DNA from: Candidatus Edwardsbacteria bacterium RifOxyA12_full_54_48
GTDB lineage: Bacteria; Edwardsbacteria; AC1; EtOH8
Reading direction: 5' to 3'
DNA length: 64,000 nucleotides
NCBI GenBank assembly: GCA_001777915.1
Contig: MFFN01000004.1
Location: forward strand, 894,396 to 958,395
Shown here: positions 52,423 through 60,358 of the stretch, in pieces
How positions within the stretch are numbered: the first letter of the stretch is position 1
How the letters are laid out: each line of letters starts with the position of its first letter
Position numbers and translations under genes: made by a program
Notes under the pieces: model-generated
Told to the model about the DNA's origin: nothing
Database searches by the model: none
Seen by the model: the letters and a program-made list of their open reading frames with translations, nothing else

Positions 52423-52510
52423 GGAAGCGTGGCCGAGTGGTTGAAGGCGGCGGTCTTGAAAACCGTTGTGCTGAAAGGCACCAGGGGTTCAAATCCTCTC
52501 GCTTCCGCCA
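52423..52510 (+). tRNA. tRNA-Ser (anticodon TGA)
   Basis: An 88-base class II tRNA with encoded CCA. The acceptor stem pairs GGAAGCG with CGCTTCC, followed by discriminator G. The D-arm GCCGAGTGGTTGAAGGC is the serine type. The anticodon loop CTTGAAA carries TGA, and a long variable arm is present. The T-arm reads CAGGGGTTCAAATCCTC. It is followed by an unusual tail that repeats its own 3' end. Confidence 0.96.
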
Positions 52511-52626
52511 TTTTGCAAGAACCCCTGGAGTGGTTGAAGACCACGGGGTTCTCCGCCGGCAGGAATTATGCAAACAAAGCGACGGCGGATGCGCCGCAGG
52601 TGCAAAATCCTCTCGCTTCCGCCATT
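52511..52626 (+). repeat. tRNA-derived tail element behind tRNA-Ser(TGA)
   Basis: Four parts are visible. GAACCCCTGG (52519-52528) is an exact inverted copy of the tRNA segment CCAGGGGTTC. GGGGTTC (52545-52551) is a second direct copy of the T-arm. Then comes a ~52 bp palindromic module (TCCGCCGGCAG ... CGACGGCGGATGCGCC). Last, 22 bases (52605-52626) are identical to tRNA positions 52491-52512, including CCA and two 3' T's. The module sits exactly at TTC|AAAT of the T-loop copy. Confidence 0.8.
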
Positions 52627-52676
52627 AAGTGATAGGGCAAAGCTAAATTTGGAATTGCTTGTCCGGAAACGCTGTC

Positions 52677-52705
52677 TTGAATTTCAGACAAAAAAACGTT
52701 ATAAT
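52677..52705 (+). promoter_or_regulatory. Promoter of tRNA-Ser(GCT)
   Basis: TTGAAT (52677-52682) and TATAAT (52700-52705) with a 17-base spacer, 19 bases ahead of the tRNA. Confidence 0.75.
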
Positions 52706-52724
52706 TAGTGTGATTATTTAATGC

Positions 52725-52818
52725 GGAGAGGTGGCCGAGTGGCCGAAGGCGACGGTTTGCTAAACCGTTATACGGTCTTAAAGCTGTATCCAGGGTTCAA
52801 ATCCCTGCCTCTCCGCCA
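52725..52818 (+). tRNA. tRNA-Ser (anticodon GCT)
   Basis: A 94-base class II tRNA with encoded CCA. The acceptor stem pairs GGAGAGG with CCTCTCC, followed by G. The anticodon loop TTGCTAA carries GCT. The long variable arm (TACGGTCTTAAAGCTGTAT) is typical of serine tRNAs. The T-arm reads CAGGGTTCAAATCCCTG. Confidence 0.96.
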
Positions 52819-52936
52819 TTTTATTTGAGTGAACCTTGGATACAGCGGAAGCTGAAGGGTTCTCCGCCGGCAGTAATACATGCTGCAGAGCGACGGCGGA
52901 TGCGCCTATGGCGCAAAATCCCTGCCTCTCCGCCAT
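52819..52936 (+). repeat. tRNA-derived tail element behind tRNA-Ser(GCT)
   Basis: It has the same plan as the tail of the other tRNA-Ser. TGAACCTTGGATACAGC (52830-52846) is an inverted copy of tRNA bases 52783-52799 (16 of 17). GGGTTC is at 52857-52862. A palindromic module follows (TCCGCCGGCAG ... CGACGGCGGA, then TGCGCC/GGCGCA). The last 21 bases (52916-52936) equal tRNA positions 52799-52819. The module is shared with the first tail, whereas the flanks match this tRNA only. Confidence 0.8.
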
Positions 52937-52961
52937 ACAATACGGATTACATCAGGAAATT

Positions 52962-52991
52962 AATAAAAGGCGGAGCGTTCCGCCTTTTATT
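52962..52991. terminator. Bidirectional Rho-independent terminator behind the tRNA genes
   Basis: A 13-bp stem (AATAAAAGGCGGA and its complement) with a 4-base loop. The T-rich arm ends the tRNA transcript. Confidence 0.85.
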
Positions 52992-53028
52992 ATTAGGGAA
53001 TAAAGCATGGTTTTAAGCGGTATATAAT

Positions 53029-53565
53029 TTGGAAACACTCACAGATCAAGAACTGATAGAAAAGGTGCTGTCCGGCCAGGACGCCCATTACAGCCAGCTG
53101 GTAAAAAGATACCAGCGGGCCATCTATTCCACTGCCGCCAGGTATTTAAGATGTCATGCGGCGGCCGACGAAGCGGTCCAGGAGACATTCATCAAGGCCT
53201 ATTTTTCCCTTAAATCCTACGATAGCCGGTACCGATTTTATACTTGGTTGGTGCGGATAACCATAAACCTCTGCCATGATGCGGCCAAAAAACAACAACG
53301 CTACGTGGCCCTGGAGGAAGACCACCAGCTGTCGGATTCCGACGATCCCCTGGAGAATGCCATCCAGAAAGACTCCTGCCAAAGGATCAGGAACGAGATA
53401 GACGGCCTGCCTAACGACCAGCGGGAGGTCATCCTATTGAGGGTCGACAAGGAGCTCTCCTATGAAGAGATCAGCCAAGCTCTGAAGATTCCCCAGGGGA
53501 CCGTGATGTCCCGGCTATTTCGGGGAAGAAAGACCCTGATGGAAAGATTGAGAGATGTTATATGA
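53029..53565 (+). CDS. ECF-type RNA polymerase sigma factor
   Basis: The 178-residue sigma-70 family factor has region 2 (YSQLVKRYQRAIYSTAARYL, AADEAVQETFIKAYFSL, FYTWLVRITINLCHD) and region 4 (LPNDQREVILLRVDKELSYEEISQALKIPQGTVMSRLFRGRKTL), with nothing between, as in ECF factors. The start is TTG 53029; it gives the usual N-terminus (LTDQELIEKVLSGQ), and an in-frame stop at 53014 excludes longer versions. It overlaps its anti-sigma gene by 4 bp. It redirects RNA polymerase to envelope-stress-like promoters (family knowledge). Confidence 0.93.
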   Translation: METLTDQELIEKVLSGQDAHYSQLVKRYQRAIYSTAARYLRCHAAADEAVQETFIKAYFSLKSYDSRYRFYTWLVRITINLCHDAAKKQQRYVALEEDHQLSDSDDPLENAIQKDSCQRIRNEIDGLPNDQREVILLRVDKELSYEEISQALKIPQGTVMSRLFRGRKTLMERLRDVI

Positions 53566-54500
53566 ATAAAAAGAAACATGAAATAGATCTGGACCAATTG
53601 CAAGCCTATATTGACGGACAACTGGGTCAACCGGATCGAGCCATGGTAGAGACCCATCTGAGCCATTGCCCGGAATGCCGGGGATTGGTCTCGCACTTAA
53701 AGAACCTGGACCGGGCCGTGGCCGATGCGGAATGCCCATCGGCTCCCGAGGCATATTTTGCCACCCTGGCCTCCAGGGTGGCCGGCGGCATCGCCCGGAG
53801 AAAGATGGAAAAAAGAAGGAGATCCGGGGGGATCGTCTTACGGTGGTTGGGCGTGCCGATTGCCGCTGCGGCAACGATTATTTTGGCAGTGGTAGTGTCC
53901 AATAACATGTTTTTGCAAACCGAAAGACAAATTAAACTTGAGGGTGACAAGATAAAAACACCGAATATTCGGGCGGTCCAAGGGCCGCCGTCGGTCGCAT
54001 CCTCAAAAAAAACCTCCGGACAGCCGCGAGTTTCCCTCAAAGATGAAGGGCAGACAGATGTTTTGGCGGCCAGCCGGAAACAGGCAGCCGCCGATATTAC
54101 TATTGCTTCGGAAAAGGGATCCCGGACAATGGAAGCCGCCGTAAAAGAGGAAGAAATCACAGTTGGTTTGGTTGCCGGCCGAAAGCCGGGGGATACTGAC
54201 GGATCCCGGACTCCAGAAAAGAAATCCAGGTTGGAGGAAACTGCTTTTATGGAAGTTAAGGCTCCGGTTGCAATGATATCTCCCCGGGCAAAAAAGGCGA
54301 ACACCGCCGTTGGCGCTCCTAGTAAAGAAACAAGCCAGGCGTCCGACGCGGCCAGGAAAAAACCGCCTGCGGCTTCATCGGTGCCTCACGTGGTGTATGA
54401 GGTAAAAACAATAGTCATATATCTACCGGGCGGCGATTCACCCTGCCCGCCCCCGGAGATATCCACCGCCATAGAGATAGGTATTCCCAACGGAGGCTGA
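53562..54500 (+). CDS. Anti-sigma factor with zinc-binding domain and single membrane helix
   Basis: The 312-residue protein has an N-terminal ZAS-type domain (LQAYIDGQLGQPDRAMVETHLSHCPECRG; His-x3-Cys-x2-Cys) that should bind the sigma factor encoded just upstream. One membrane helix follows at ~residues 94-113 (VPIAAAATIILAVVVS). The ~190-residue outer part is low-complexity, Lys/Ala/Ser/Pro-rich, with no named domain. The last ~40 residues (HVVYEVKTIVIYLPGG) may fold. Overlap with the sigma gene indicates coupled synthesis. A terminator follows. Confidence 0.88.
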   Translation: MNKKKHEIDLDQLQAYIDGQLGQPDRAMVETHLSHCPECRGLVSHLKNLDRAVADAECPSAPEAYFATLASRVAGGIARRKMEKRRRSGGIVLRWLGVPIAAAATIILAVVVSNNMFLQTERQIKLEGDKIKTPNIRAVQGPPSVASSKKTSGQPRVSLKDEGQTDVLAASRKQAAADITIASEKGSRTMEAAVKEEEITVGLVAGRKPGDTDGSRTPEKKSRLEETAFMEVKAPVAMISPRAKKANTAVGAPSKETSQASDAARKKPPAASSVPHVVYEVKTIVIYLPGGDSPCPPPEISTAIEIGIPNGG

Positions 54501-54513
54501 GGGCCGGGAATAT

Positions 54514-54548
54514 GAAAAAAGGGGAAAGCGCAAGCTTTCCCCTTTTTC
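54514..54548. terminator. Bidirectional Rho-independent terminator
   Basis: An A-run, GGGGAAAGC, loop GCAA, GCTTTCCCC and a T-run, lying between the convergent anti-sigma and TonB-like genes. Confidence 0.92.
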
Positions 54549-54564
54549 TAATTGTCCGCCGCGG

Positions 54565-55383
54565 CTATTTTCCCAGGGTGAAGGTGATGGGGTAGGCCAG
54601 CCAGACCCGTACCGCCCGGCCGGAGGAGGCCAGGGCCGGCGAGAAGATGAATTGCCCGGCGGCAGCCACCGCCGCTTCGTCCAAAGCGGTATTCCCAGAG
54701 CTTCTGACGATCTCCACCTTCATGATATGGCCGTCATAATCCAGCAGCAGGTTCAGGAAAACCCGGCCCTGGGCCTGGGCGGCGATGCAGATCGAGGGGT
54801 AGACCGGCTTGACGGATTTGATCAGTTCCGGTGCTTTGCTTAACTCCTGATAGGCGCCGGATACGGGGATATCGTTGTCTTTGACAAATTCAACCGGACC
54901 TTTGATACTATCGGTATTGACGGCATTGGCCACCATGGCGTTGTTCAGATCCCTCTGGGAAAAGCCGCCGTCATCCGTGGCCAAGGCATCAGGCACCGGC
55001 GTGGGGATGCCGGGCATCGGGGCGTCAACCGCTGCCGGCCCGGGGATAACAGGATCAACGAACCTGTCGTCAAGACGCGGGGGCGGTGGGATCAGCCCTA
55101 CCGGAATCCTGATGATATCGCCTCCTGGAATAAATTTTCCGGAGTCATTACGAGCCTGGATGATATTCCGGTACGCAGAGTATCCCGTCGAACAGAGCAT
55201 AACAAGAACCAGACCGTAAACCGTAAATAGCAGACCGAGCTTCAGGTCGTTGCTTTCAATGGGTCCATAGTTGTTCCGGGTATATCCCTTTGAGAATGCG
55301 GGCTTTAAGCGCAGGAAGGCCGAGCTTAAGGCGAATCCTATCAGGACTCCAGCCATCGGGAATAACCAGATATAGTGGGACAT
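54565..55383 (-). CDS. TonB-family energy transducer-like protein
   Basis: The 272-residue protein has two hydrophobic helices in the first ~75 residues (YIWLFPMAGVLIGFALSSAFL; LKLGLLFTVYGLVLVMLC) rather than the single anchor of classic TonB. A Pro-rich periplasmic linker follows (LIPPPPRLDDRFVDPVIPGP, PMPGIPTPVP). A TonB C-terminal domain (~residues 185-272) has KSVKPVYPSICIAAQAQGRVFLNLLLDYDGHI, VRSSGNTALDEAAVAAAGQFIFSPA and RVWLAYPITF. It may energise outer-membrane receptors such as the BtuB protein encoded nearby. No ExbB/ExbD genes are adjacent. AAGGAGG precedes the ATG. Confidence 0.85.
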   Translation of the reverse strand: MSHYIWLFPMAGVLIGFALSSAFLRLKPAFSKGYTRNNYGPIESNDLKLGLLFTVYGLVLVMLCSTGYSAYRNIIQARNDSGKFIPGGDIIRIPVGLIPPPPRLDDRFVDPVIPGPAAVDAPMPGIPTPVPDALATDDGGFSQRDLNNAMVANAVNTDSIKGPVEFVKDNDIPVSGAYQELSKAPELIKSVKPVYPSICIAAQAQGRVFLNLLLDYDGHIMKVEIVRSSGNTALDEAAVAAAGQFIFSPALASSGRAVRVWLAYPITFTLGK

Positions 55384-55526
55384 CTTTCATTCCTCCTTTT
55401 ACCCAATATACCATAAAGGGAGGAACTTTATTCCCGGACGATCGGGGAAAAACAAATAACATTGAGTTGATGCCAATGGCTACAGGACCGTTGCAAAAGC
55501 AACGCACCGGGCCTTAACCGGATCTC

Positions 55527-57125
55527 TTAAGAATTGACTCTTCCAAAAACTCGGTGTTTCCGTGGTAAAAAACTCTTTGGCAGGTTGAAAGGAAGCGATT
55601 TAACAAGAAGGGCCATAAGGGGAAAAATAGAGACGATAAGAATTAATAGAACGAAGAGATCGCCATATTTCTGGTAAAAGGTTCTGTTGTTCAAAAGCGG
55701 GATGGCATTGGTTATTATCATCTGTTTATAAAGGGGGGTGGGTTTGATGATCTCTCCGGTGGGCAGGATGAACATGGAGATGCCGGAGTTGGCGCAGCGG
55801 GCTATCGCCCGTCTCTGTTCCACTGCCCGGAAGACGGCCATCTCGGCGTGCTGGCGGGCCGCCCCGGATCGCCCGAACCAGCCGTCATTGGTGATGTTGA
55901 CCAGGAACCGGGCCCCCCGGCCTACCTGCTGGCGGGCGATCTCCGGGAAGATGGATTCGAAGCAGATCATACAGGAGAAATTTATGCCGCCCATATCGAA
56001 AATAATGCTGTCGGCCCCCGGGGTCCATTCGCCCTCGCCAAAATTAATGTTTCTGATAAAGGGGATCTTCTCCTTGTAGGGGAACCTTTCGCCGAACGGC
56101 ACCAGGTGTCTCTTGGCATAAGAGCCGGTCAGCCCGTAGATGGGGCGTATCAAAAAAGCCGAATTATAATAAAGCTGTGTCTGCCGGTTCGGTTCGTAGG
56201 AAAAATCCGGGACCCCGGTCAGGATGCTGCTTTTCAAATCGTTGGCCAGGGAAAGAGCCCGCAGGTAATATTCCGGCTCATAGCGGAGATAAAAGGGCAG
56301 GGCGGTCTCCGGCCACACCAGCAGATCGACCGGCTGTTTTACGGCCTGCCGGCTGAGAGAATCGTAGATCTGCCAGTTATATTCCCGGAATTCCCGGTCC
56401 CAGCGAAAGCCCTGTTGGATATTTCCCTGTATCAGGGAGACGTTCAGCAGCGGAGAATTTCGTATCTTCTTGTTTACCGGAAATAGCATCAGTTTGCCGG
56501 TCAGCGGGGGCAGGGCAAAGACCAGCAGAACTAAAGCCATCCTCAAAAAAAACCGGGGGGTCAACCGGAAAGGCCGGTTGGCTATAAAATATTTTATAAG
56601 CCCATAGATCAACCCGTTCACCAGGACGATCCAGAAGGTAACACCGTAGACCCCGGTAATAGAGGCCATTTGAATGGCGCTGGTCCACCGGGCCAGGCTA
56701 TAGCCCAACGAACCCCAGGGGAAGCCCAGGATGCCGTGGCTGCGGATGAAATCGAACAGCACCAAGCCGAATGGTGCCGCCCACCAAAACGGTATATTCA
56801 ATTTGCCGGTCAGCCATTTGGCCAGAGTAAAGGATGCGGCCAGGAAAAGGGAGAGATAGGCTGCGATCAACATCACCCCCAGATAAAGCAAGGGGCGGAC
56901 CCAGCTCTCCACCGCCGGATTGAATACTATCCAATGCAGCAGGCCGCAGAAAAAGAAAAATCCGCTCAACCAGGTCACCAGGAACGTTCTGTGAGTCGAG
57001 AGATTTTCAAAACCGAAATACAGAGGGATCAATGAGACAAAGGCCAGGGGCCACAGGGAAAAGAGGGGGAATATCAGGAACAACAACAGGCTGGTAAGGG
57101 AAGCTAAAATAAAACTACGTTTCAT
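55527..57125 (-). CDS. lnt: Apolipoprotein N-acyltransferase
   Basis: Lnt adds the third acyl chain to lipoproteins in the inner membrane. The 532-residue protein has several N-terminal membrane helices (to ~residue 210), then a nitrilase-like domain with the catalytic triad: Glu in LVWPETALPF, Lys in the AKRHLVPFGERFPYKEK region, and Cys in FSCMICFESIFPE. A final helix precedes the C-terminus. Length is typical. It agrees with the lipoproteins BamD and BtuF seen here. It lies 1 bp downstream of purN. Confidence 0.94.
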   Translation of the reverse strand: MKRSFILASLTSLLLFLIFPLFSLWPLAFVSLIPLYFGFENLSTHRTFLVTWLSGFFFFCGLLHWIVFNPAVESWVRPLLYLGVMLIAAYLSLFLAASFTLAKWLTGKLNIPFWWAAPFGLVLFDFIRSHGILGFPWGSLGYSLARWTSAIQMASITGVYGVTFWIVLVNGLIYGLIKYFIANRPFRLTPRFFLRMALVLLVFALPPLTGKLMLFPVNKKIRNSPLLNVSLIQGNIQQGFRWDREFREYNWQIYDSLSRQAVKQPVDLLVWPETALPFYLRYEPEYYLRALSLANDLKSSILTGVPDFSYEPNRQTQLYYNSAFLIRPIYGLTGSYAKRHLVPFGERFPYKEKIPFIRNINFGEGEWTPGADSIIFDMGGINFSCMICFESIFPEIARQQVGRGARFLVNITNDGWFGRSGAARQHAEMAVFRAVEQRRAIARCANSGISMFILPTGEIIKPTPLYKQMIITNAIPLLNNRTFYQKYGDLFVLLILIVSIFPLMALLVKSLPFNLPKSFLPRKHRVFGRVNS

Positions 57126-57126
57126 C

Positions 57127-57765
57127 TTAGGGCCGCATCTTTAAGGGGATGTTTTTGTTAAGACCGATTTTCAATTCGCCCCGGGCGATCAGGGCTATGG
57201 CCTGGGAATAGGCCAAGTGCTCCTCTTTCAGCACCCTGTCAGCCAGGCTATCCGCAGTGTCCTCCGGCAGCACCGGCACGGTCCTCTGTAAAATTGTCGG
57301 TCCGTGGTCCACCTCTTGGTCCACAAAATGAACCGTACAGCCCGATATTTTATCGCCGGAGGCCAGCACCGCTTGGTGCACCTTGTGCCCGTAGAATCCC
57401 TTGCCGCCATGGGCCGGCAGCAGGGCGGGATGGATGTTGATGATGCGGCCCGGGTAATGGTCTATGAAGAACGGGCTGAAAATGCGCATAAATCCGCAGA
57501 GGCAGATCAATTGGGCCTCCTGGCGGTCAATGATGGCGGCCAGTTCCCGGTCGAAAAGCTGACGGGAAGCATATTCCTTGTTATTTACCACAAACCAGGG
57601 AATATGGTGCTTTTGGGCCCTGGCCAGCGCGCCGGCGCCGGGAACGTTGGAGATGACGGCCACTATCCGGGCCTCCAGCCGGCCGGATTCGATATTGTCA
57701 ATAATGGCCTGGAGGTTGGTACCATCGCCGGAGGCCAGGCAGGCTATTTTCAATTGGTGATCCAT
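57127..57765 (-). CDS. purN: Phosphoribosylglycinamide formyltransferase
   Basis: PurN formylates GAR in purine synthesis using 10-formyltetrahydrofolate. The 212-residue protein has the phosphate loop LASGDGTNLQAII, the catalytic Asn-x-His in IINIHPALLPAHGGKGFYG and the Asp in VDQEVDHGPTILQ. Start ATG 57765 gives a normal N-terminus. The stop is 1 bp from lnt, and a hairpin upstream (57808-57831) separates it from btuB. Confidence 0.94.
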   Translation of the reverse strand: MDHQLKIACLASGDGTNLQAIIDNIESGRLEARIVAVISNVPGAGALARAQKHHIPWFVVNNKEYASRQLFDRELAAIIDRQEAQLICLCGFMRIFSPFFIDHYPGRIINIHPALLPAHGGKGFYGHKVHQAVLASGDKISGCTVHFVDQEVDHGPTILQRTVPVLPEDTADSLADRVLKEEHLAYSQAIALIARGELKIGLNKNIPLKMRP

Positions 57766-57807
57766 ATAAAGGATTTTATACTAAGTGATGGCAGTTGTCA
57801 AATATAA

Positions 57808-57831
57808 AAAGCCCGAGGGGGATCGGGCTTT
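57808..57831. terminator. Hairpin terminator between btuB and purN
   Basis: AAAGCCCGA pairs with TCGGGCTTT. In the - direction the stem is followed by a short T-rich run, so it likely ends the B12 uptake transcript. Confidence 0.7.
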
Positions 57832-57853
57832 CTGCGGTTAAAAACCTAAACGA

Positions 57854-59773
57854 TCAGTTCCAAAGCTCCAGGGATATGCCGAAAGCATAGCTCCGGCGGG
57901 GCATGGGATATCCGGCCCGCACCTGGTATTCGGCATTGAATAAGTTGTCGATCTTATAGAACAAGACGGCATCCCGGATCTTCAATGAAAGCGTTTGGCC
58001 GGAAACAAAATAACGCGGCAGTTCGAATCCCGGACCAAATTCATCGGGGTGGCTGACCAGCTGGCGGTCCTTATACTGGGTGTTTACCTGCCAGCTGAGC
58101 GAGAGATGGTCGGTAATGGGGATATCCCTAAGGGAAAGGGCCACTCTGGCGGAATTGGCCGGGGTATAGTTTAGTTCCCGGTTGCTATCGGACGACACCT
58201 CTGCCAAACAGTAGCCATAATTAAAATCAAAAAATAGATGGTTCATTGGAGTTACTTCGCTAGATATTTCAACCCCGGAGGTATTGACATCCAGATTATT
58301 GGCCCAAGTTGTAAGCCAGGTGTTCATATCAGTTAGCCATCTTATCATATCATTAGTCTGGCGCCGATAACCCGAGATTGATGTTTTATGCCAATCGTCA
58401 GTGAATCTCACTCCACATTCATATTGCCATGATTTTTCGGGAACAAGGTCGGGATTCCCTGACATGTAAGGATCTTTCCAAAACAGTTCATTGATGGTGG
58501 GCACCCGGTAGGCCTGGCCGTAGTTCCCGTAGATCGTCCAGCGGTCATTAAACTGCCAACTGCTGGAGATGTTCGGCGATGTTTGGGCATCATGTCCGTA
58601 GTTTTTATCATATCGCAGTCCGCCCACTATCAGCCATTGGCGCCAGGGGCGATACTCCTGATTCAGAAAGGCCGAATATAGATTGGTCCGGTGATTTCCG
58701 GAATTATCGCTTTCGCTCTTTACCTGTTGATAGGCGCCGCCCAATACGGTGTTGAACCCCTTCCGGAATCCGTAAGTAAATTGGAGGTCGGCATTGCTTT
58801 GCCGGGAAAAATTTTCCGGGGCGGTATTGTTGTATTCGTAATAATAAAAGGTATTGATCTGGCTCTGACCTATTTTGAACTTGACAATGTCCGAATATTC
58901 CAGGCTGGCGTAATAATCCTGCTGGTCGTCGGTCATTCTGTCATTGGGGGTCTGCATTGATATGCTTCCCGGCGATCCGCCGATAGACTGATAGGACTGG
59001 TATTCCATCCCGATCCGGATCAGACTGTCGGGCCTGATTTTTAAGCCCAGAAGATAGTTGCTGCCGCTGTAATCCGAATTTAATCTTTCGCCGTCGGTGC
59101 TTTTCCAGTCGGCCGAAAGGATGATGTCCGTAAAACGGTTCAACTGCCGGGAAATGACGGCCGACATAGTCTGTTGTTTATGCTTGCCGTATTGATAGGT
59201 TATTCTGGAATAAGGCTTTTCCGGGGCATCGTCAACCGTTATTATATTGACCACACCGGCCAGGGCATTGGCTCCGTAAAGAGCCGAGGCCGGACCTCTG
59301 ACGATCTCGATCCGTTTTATGTTGGCGTTCAGTTTTTTCAGATCATACCCTCCGTTGAGGGCAGAATTCAAGGGCATTCCATTTAGCAGGAACAATACCT
59401 GCTCGGCAGAGGAGCCTCTGATGCTGAAATTTGCCATGCTTCCCAACCCGCCATAGAGGCCGGAATTGGTTCCCGGCACCTGAGAGAAGGCGGCCACCGC
59501 ACCCTTGGCGGGGTCGCTGGGATCGGGGCCGATGATGGAAACACTGGCCGGGGCCGCCAACTGGGCCAGGGGTGTCCGGGTGGCGGTCACCACGATGCCT
59601 TTCATGGTGAAAACCGGAATGCTGTCGGCCAGTATAGCGGGTTTGAGTGTTTCTTTCTCGATGGAAGTATCAATAGATACAGTAACGTCGTTGTCGGAAA
59701 CGGCTTGGGCAGTCGTAGTGCTGTCGGGGGACGCGGCTGCTACAAATAAAACGGCTATTAATGAGAACAACAT
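57854..59773 (-). CDS. btuB: TonB-dependent outer-membrane receptor, BtuB-like
   Basis: The 639-residue protein has a short signal-like N-terminus, a TonB-box-like stretch (GIVVTATRTPLAQLAAP), the plug domain (~70-185; FSIRGSSAEQVLFLLNGMPLN, RIEIVRGPASALYGANALAGVVNIIT) and a 22-strand type barrel ending in AFGISLELWN. This is the pattern of BtuB/cirA-type receptors. It lies at the end of the riboswitch-controlled btuFCD cluster, which supports vitamin B12 or a related corrinoid as the substrate. AGGAGGG precedes the ATG. Confidence 0.9.
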   Translation of the reverse strand: MLFSLIAVLFVAAASPDSTTTAQAVSDNDVTVSIDTSIEKETLKPAILADSIPVFTMKGIVVTATRTPLAQLAAPASVSIIGPDPSDPAKGAVAAFSQVPGTNSGLYGGLGSMANFSIRGSSAEQVLFLLNGMPLNSALNGGYDLKKLNANIKRIEIVRGPASALYGANALAGVVNIITVDDAPEKPYSRITYQYGKHKQQTMSAVISRQLNRFTDIILSADWKSTDGERLNSDYSGSNYLLGLKIRPDSLIRIGMEYQSYQSIGGSPGSISMQTPNDRMTDDQQDYYASLEYSDIVKFKIGQSQINTFYYYEYNNTAPENFSRQSNADLQFTYGFRKGFNTVLGGAYQQVKSESDNSGNHRTNLYSAFLNQEYRPWRQWLIVGGLRYDKNYGHDAQTSPNISSSWQFNDRWTIYGNYGQAYRVPTINELFWKDPYMSGNPDLVPEKSWQYECGVRFTDDWHKTSISGYRRQTNDMIRWLTDMNTWLTTWANNLDVNTSGVEISSEVTPMNHLFFDFNYGYCLAEVSSDSNRELNYTPANSARVALSLRDIPITDHLSLSWQVNTQYKDRQLVSHPDEFGPGFELPRYFVSGQTLSLKIRDAVLFYKIDNLFNAEYQVRAGYPMPRRSYAFGISLELWN

Positions 59774-59926
59774 GGATAGCTCCCTCCTTTGAGGTTTTTA
59801 ACTTCTGGTAGTCCAGTAGGCCGGTTGTTGGTAATAATATTGGGAATGATAAATAGGGGTAATCTAAGCTCCGTCTGGTGCGGTCGCTTTTGTTTCCGGC
59901 TGGGCCCGAATAAATTTCACGTATAA

Positions 59927-60094
59927 TCAAATCCCTCCTTTCTGGGCAAATCTTTTTTTCTCCCGCTTCTCTATCTGGACGATTTTGGAGTTGTGAATGG
60001 TTATCACGATTTCGCCATAGTTGATGTCATGGATGGCGGCGATTATCTCGTCCAGTATTTTTGTATCAGGAATATTTGCTTTTTGGGCGATCAT
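59927..60094 (-). CDS. Small DUF2292 (YezD-like) protein
   Basis: A 55-residue frame from ATG 60094 to the TGA at 59927. The centre (IHDINYGEIVITIHNSKIVQIEKREK) matches the DUF2292/YezD pattern 'I..I.YG.V.ITIHdgkvVqIe..eK'. No function is established for the family. It lies between the winged-helix gene and btuB, in the same direction and probably the same transcript. The ribosome binding site is weak. I base the call on this recognisable pattern only. Confidence 0.75.
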   Translation of the reverse strand: MIAQKANIPDTKILDEIIAAIHDINYGEIVITIHNSKIVQIEKREKKRFAQKGGI

Positions 60095-60143
60095 ATTATT
60101 TACCGGTAGTTGGTCAGGGATAGGTTTACAGCAGTATTTGTTA

Positions 60144-60344
60144 TCAGCTCAAACCGATCATGATTTGTCGTTGTTTTTGGGTGAAAATTATTTTGTTCTC
60201 CTTTGCCAGCCAGCCCAGTGCTAGGTAAAGATTTTTATCATCAAGCCGGGTACTTTTTTTTAAAGCGCTGACATTCTGCTCGCCCTTGGCGTTTACTGTC
60301 TGCCAGATTATTCCGGCATTTTCGCCGATCTTCATTTTCAACAT
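60144..60344 (-). CDS. Small winged-helix protein (DUF2582-like)
   Basis: The 66-residue protein (MKIGENAGIIWQTVNAKGEQNVSALKKS, then LYLALGWLAKENKIIFTQ) matches the DUF2582 winged helix-turn-helix pattern, in which one wHTH domain makes up the whole protein. AAAGGAGAT precedes the ATG. It could bind DNA or act by protein contact; no target is known. It lies 14 bp after the btuD stop and before the DUF2292 gene. Confidence 0.8.
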   Translation of the reverse strand: MLKMKIGENAGIIWQTVNAKGEQNVSALKKSTRLDDKNLYLALGWLAKENKIIFTQKQRQIMIGLS

Positions 60345-60358
60345 GGGAATATCTCCTT

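Noticed and set aside
52369-52632. An 87-codon frame across tRNA-Ser(TGA) and its tail
   Set aside because: It is the translated tRNA gene and repeat; the tRNA fold is certain.
52423-52936. The direct repeats at the tRNA-Ser genes as attL/attR of an integrated island
   Set aside because: The enclosed DNA is only ~90 bp and there is no integrase gene nearby. The structure also has inverted tRNA copies that site-specific integration does not produce.
52825-53016. A 63-codon frame across the second tRNA tail
   Set aside because: It covers the repeat and the terminator stem and has no ribosome binding site.
53023-53028. TATAAT just before the TTG start of the ECF sigma gene, as a -10 box
   Set aside because: A transcript from it would begin after the start codon, and there is no suitable -35. 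In-frame evidence supports the TTG start, so the box is probably chance.
59670-59930. An 86-codon - strand frame starting at TTG 59930 behind a good ribosome-binding-like AAGGAGG
   Set aside because: It overlaps the btuB start by ~100 bp and its product is not recognisable. The purine-rich stretch lies inside the DUF2292 coding end.
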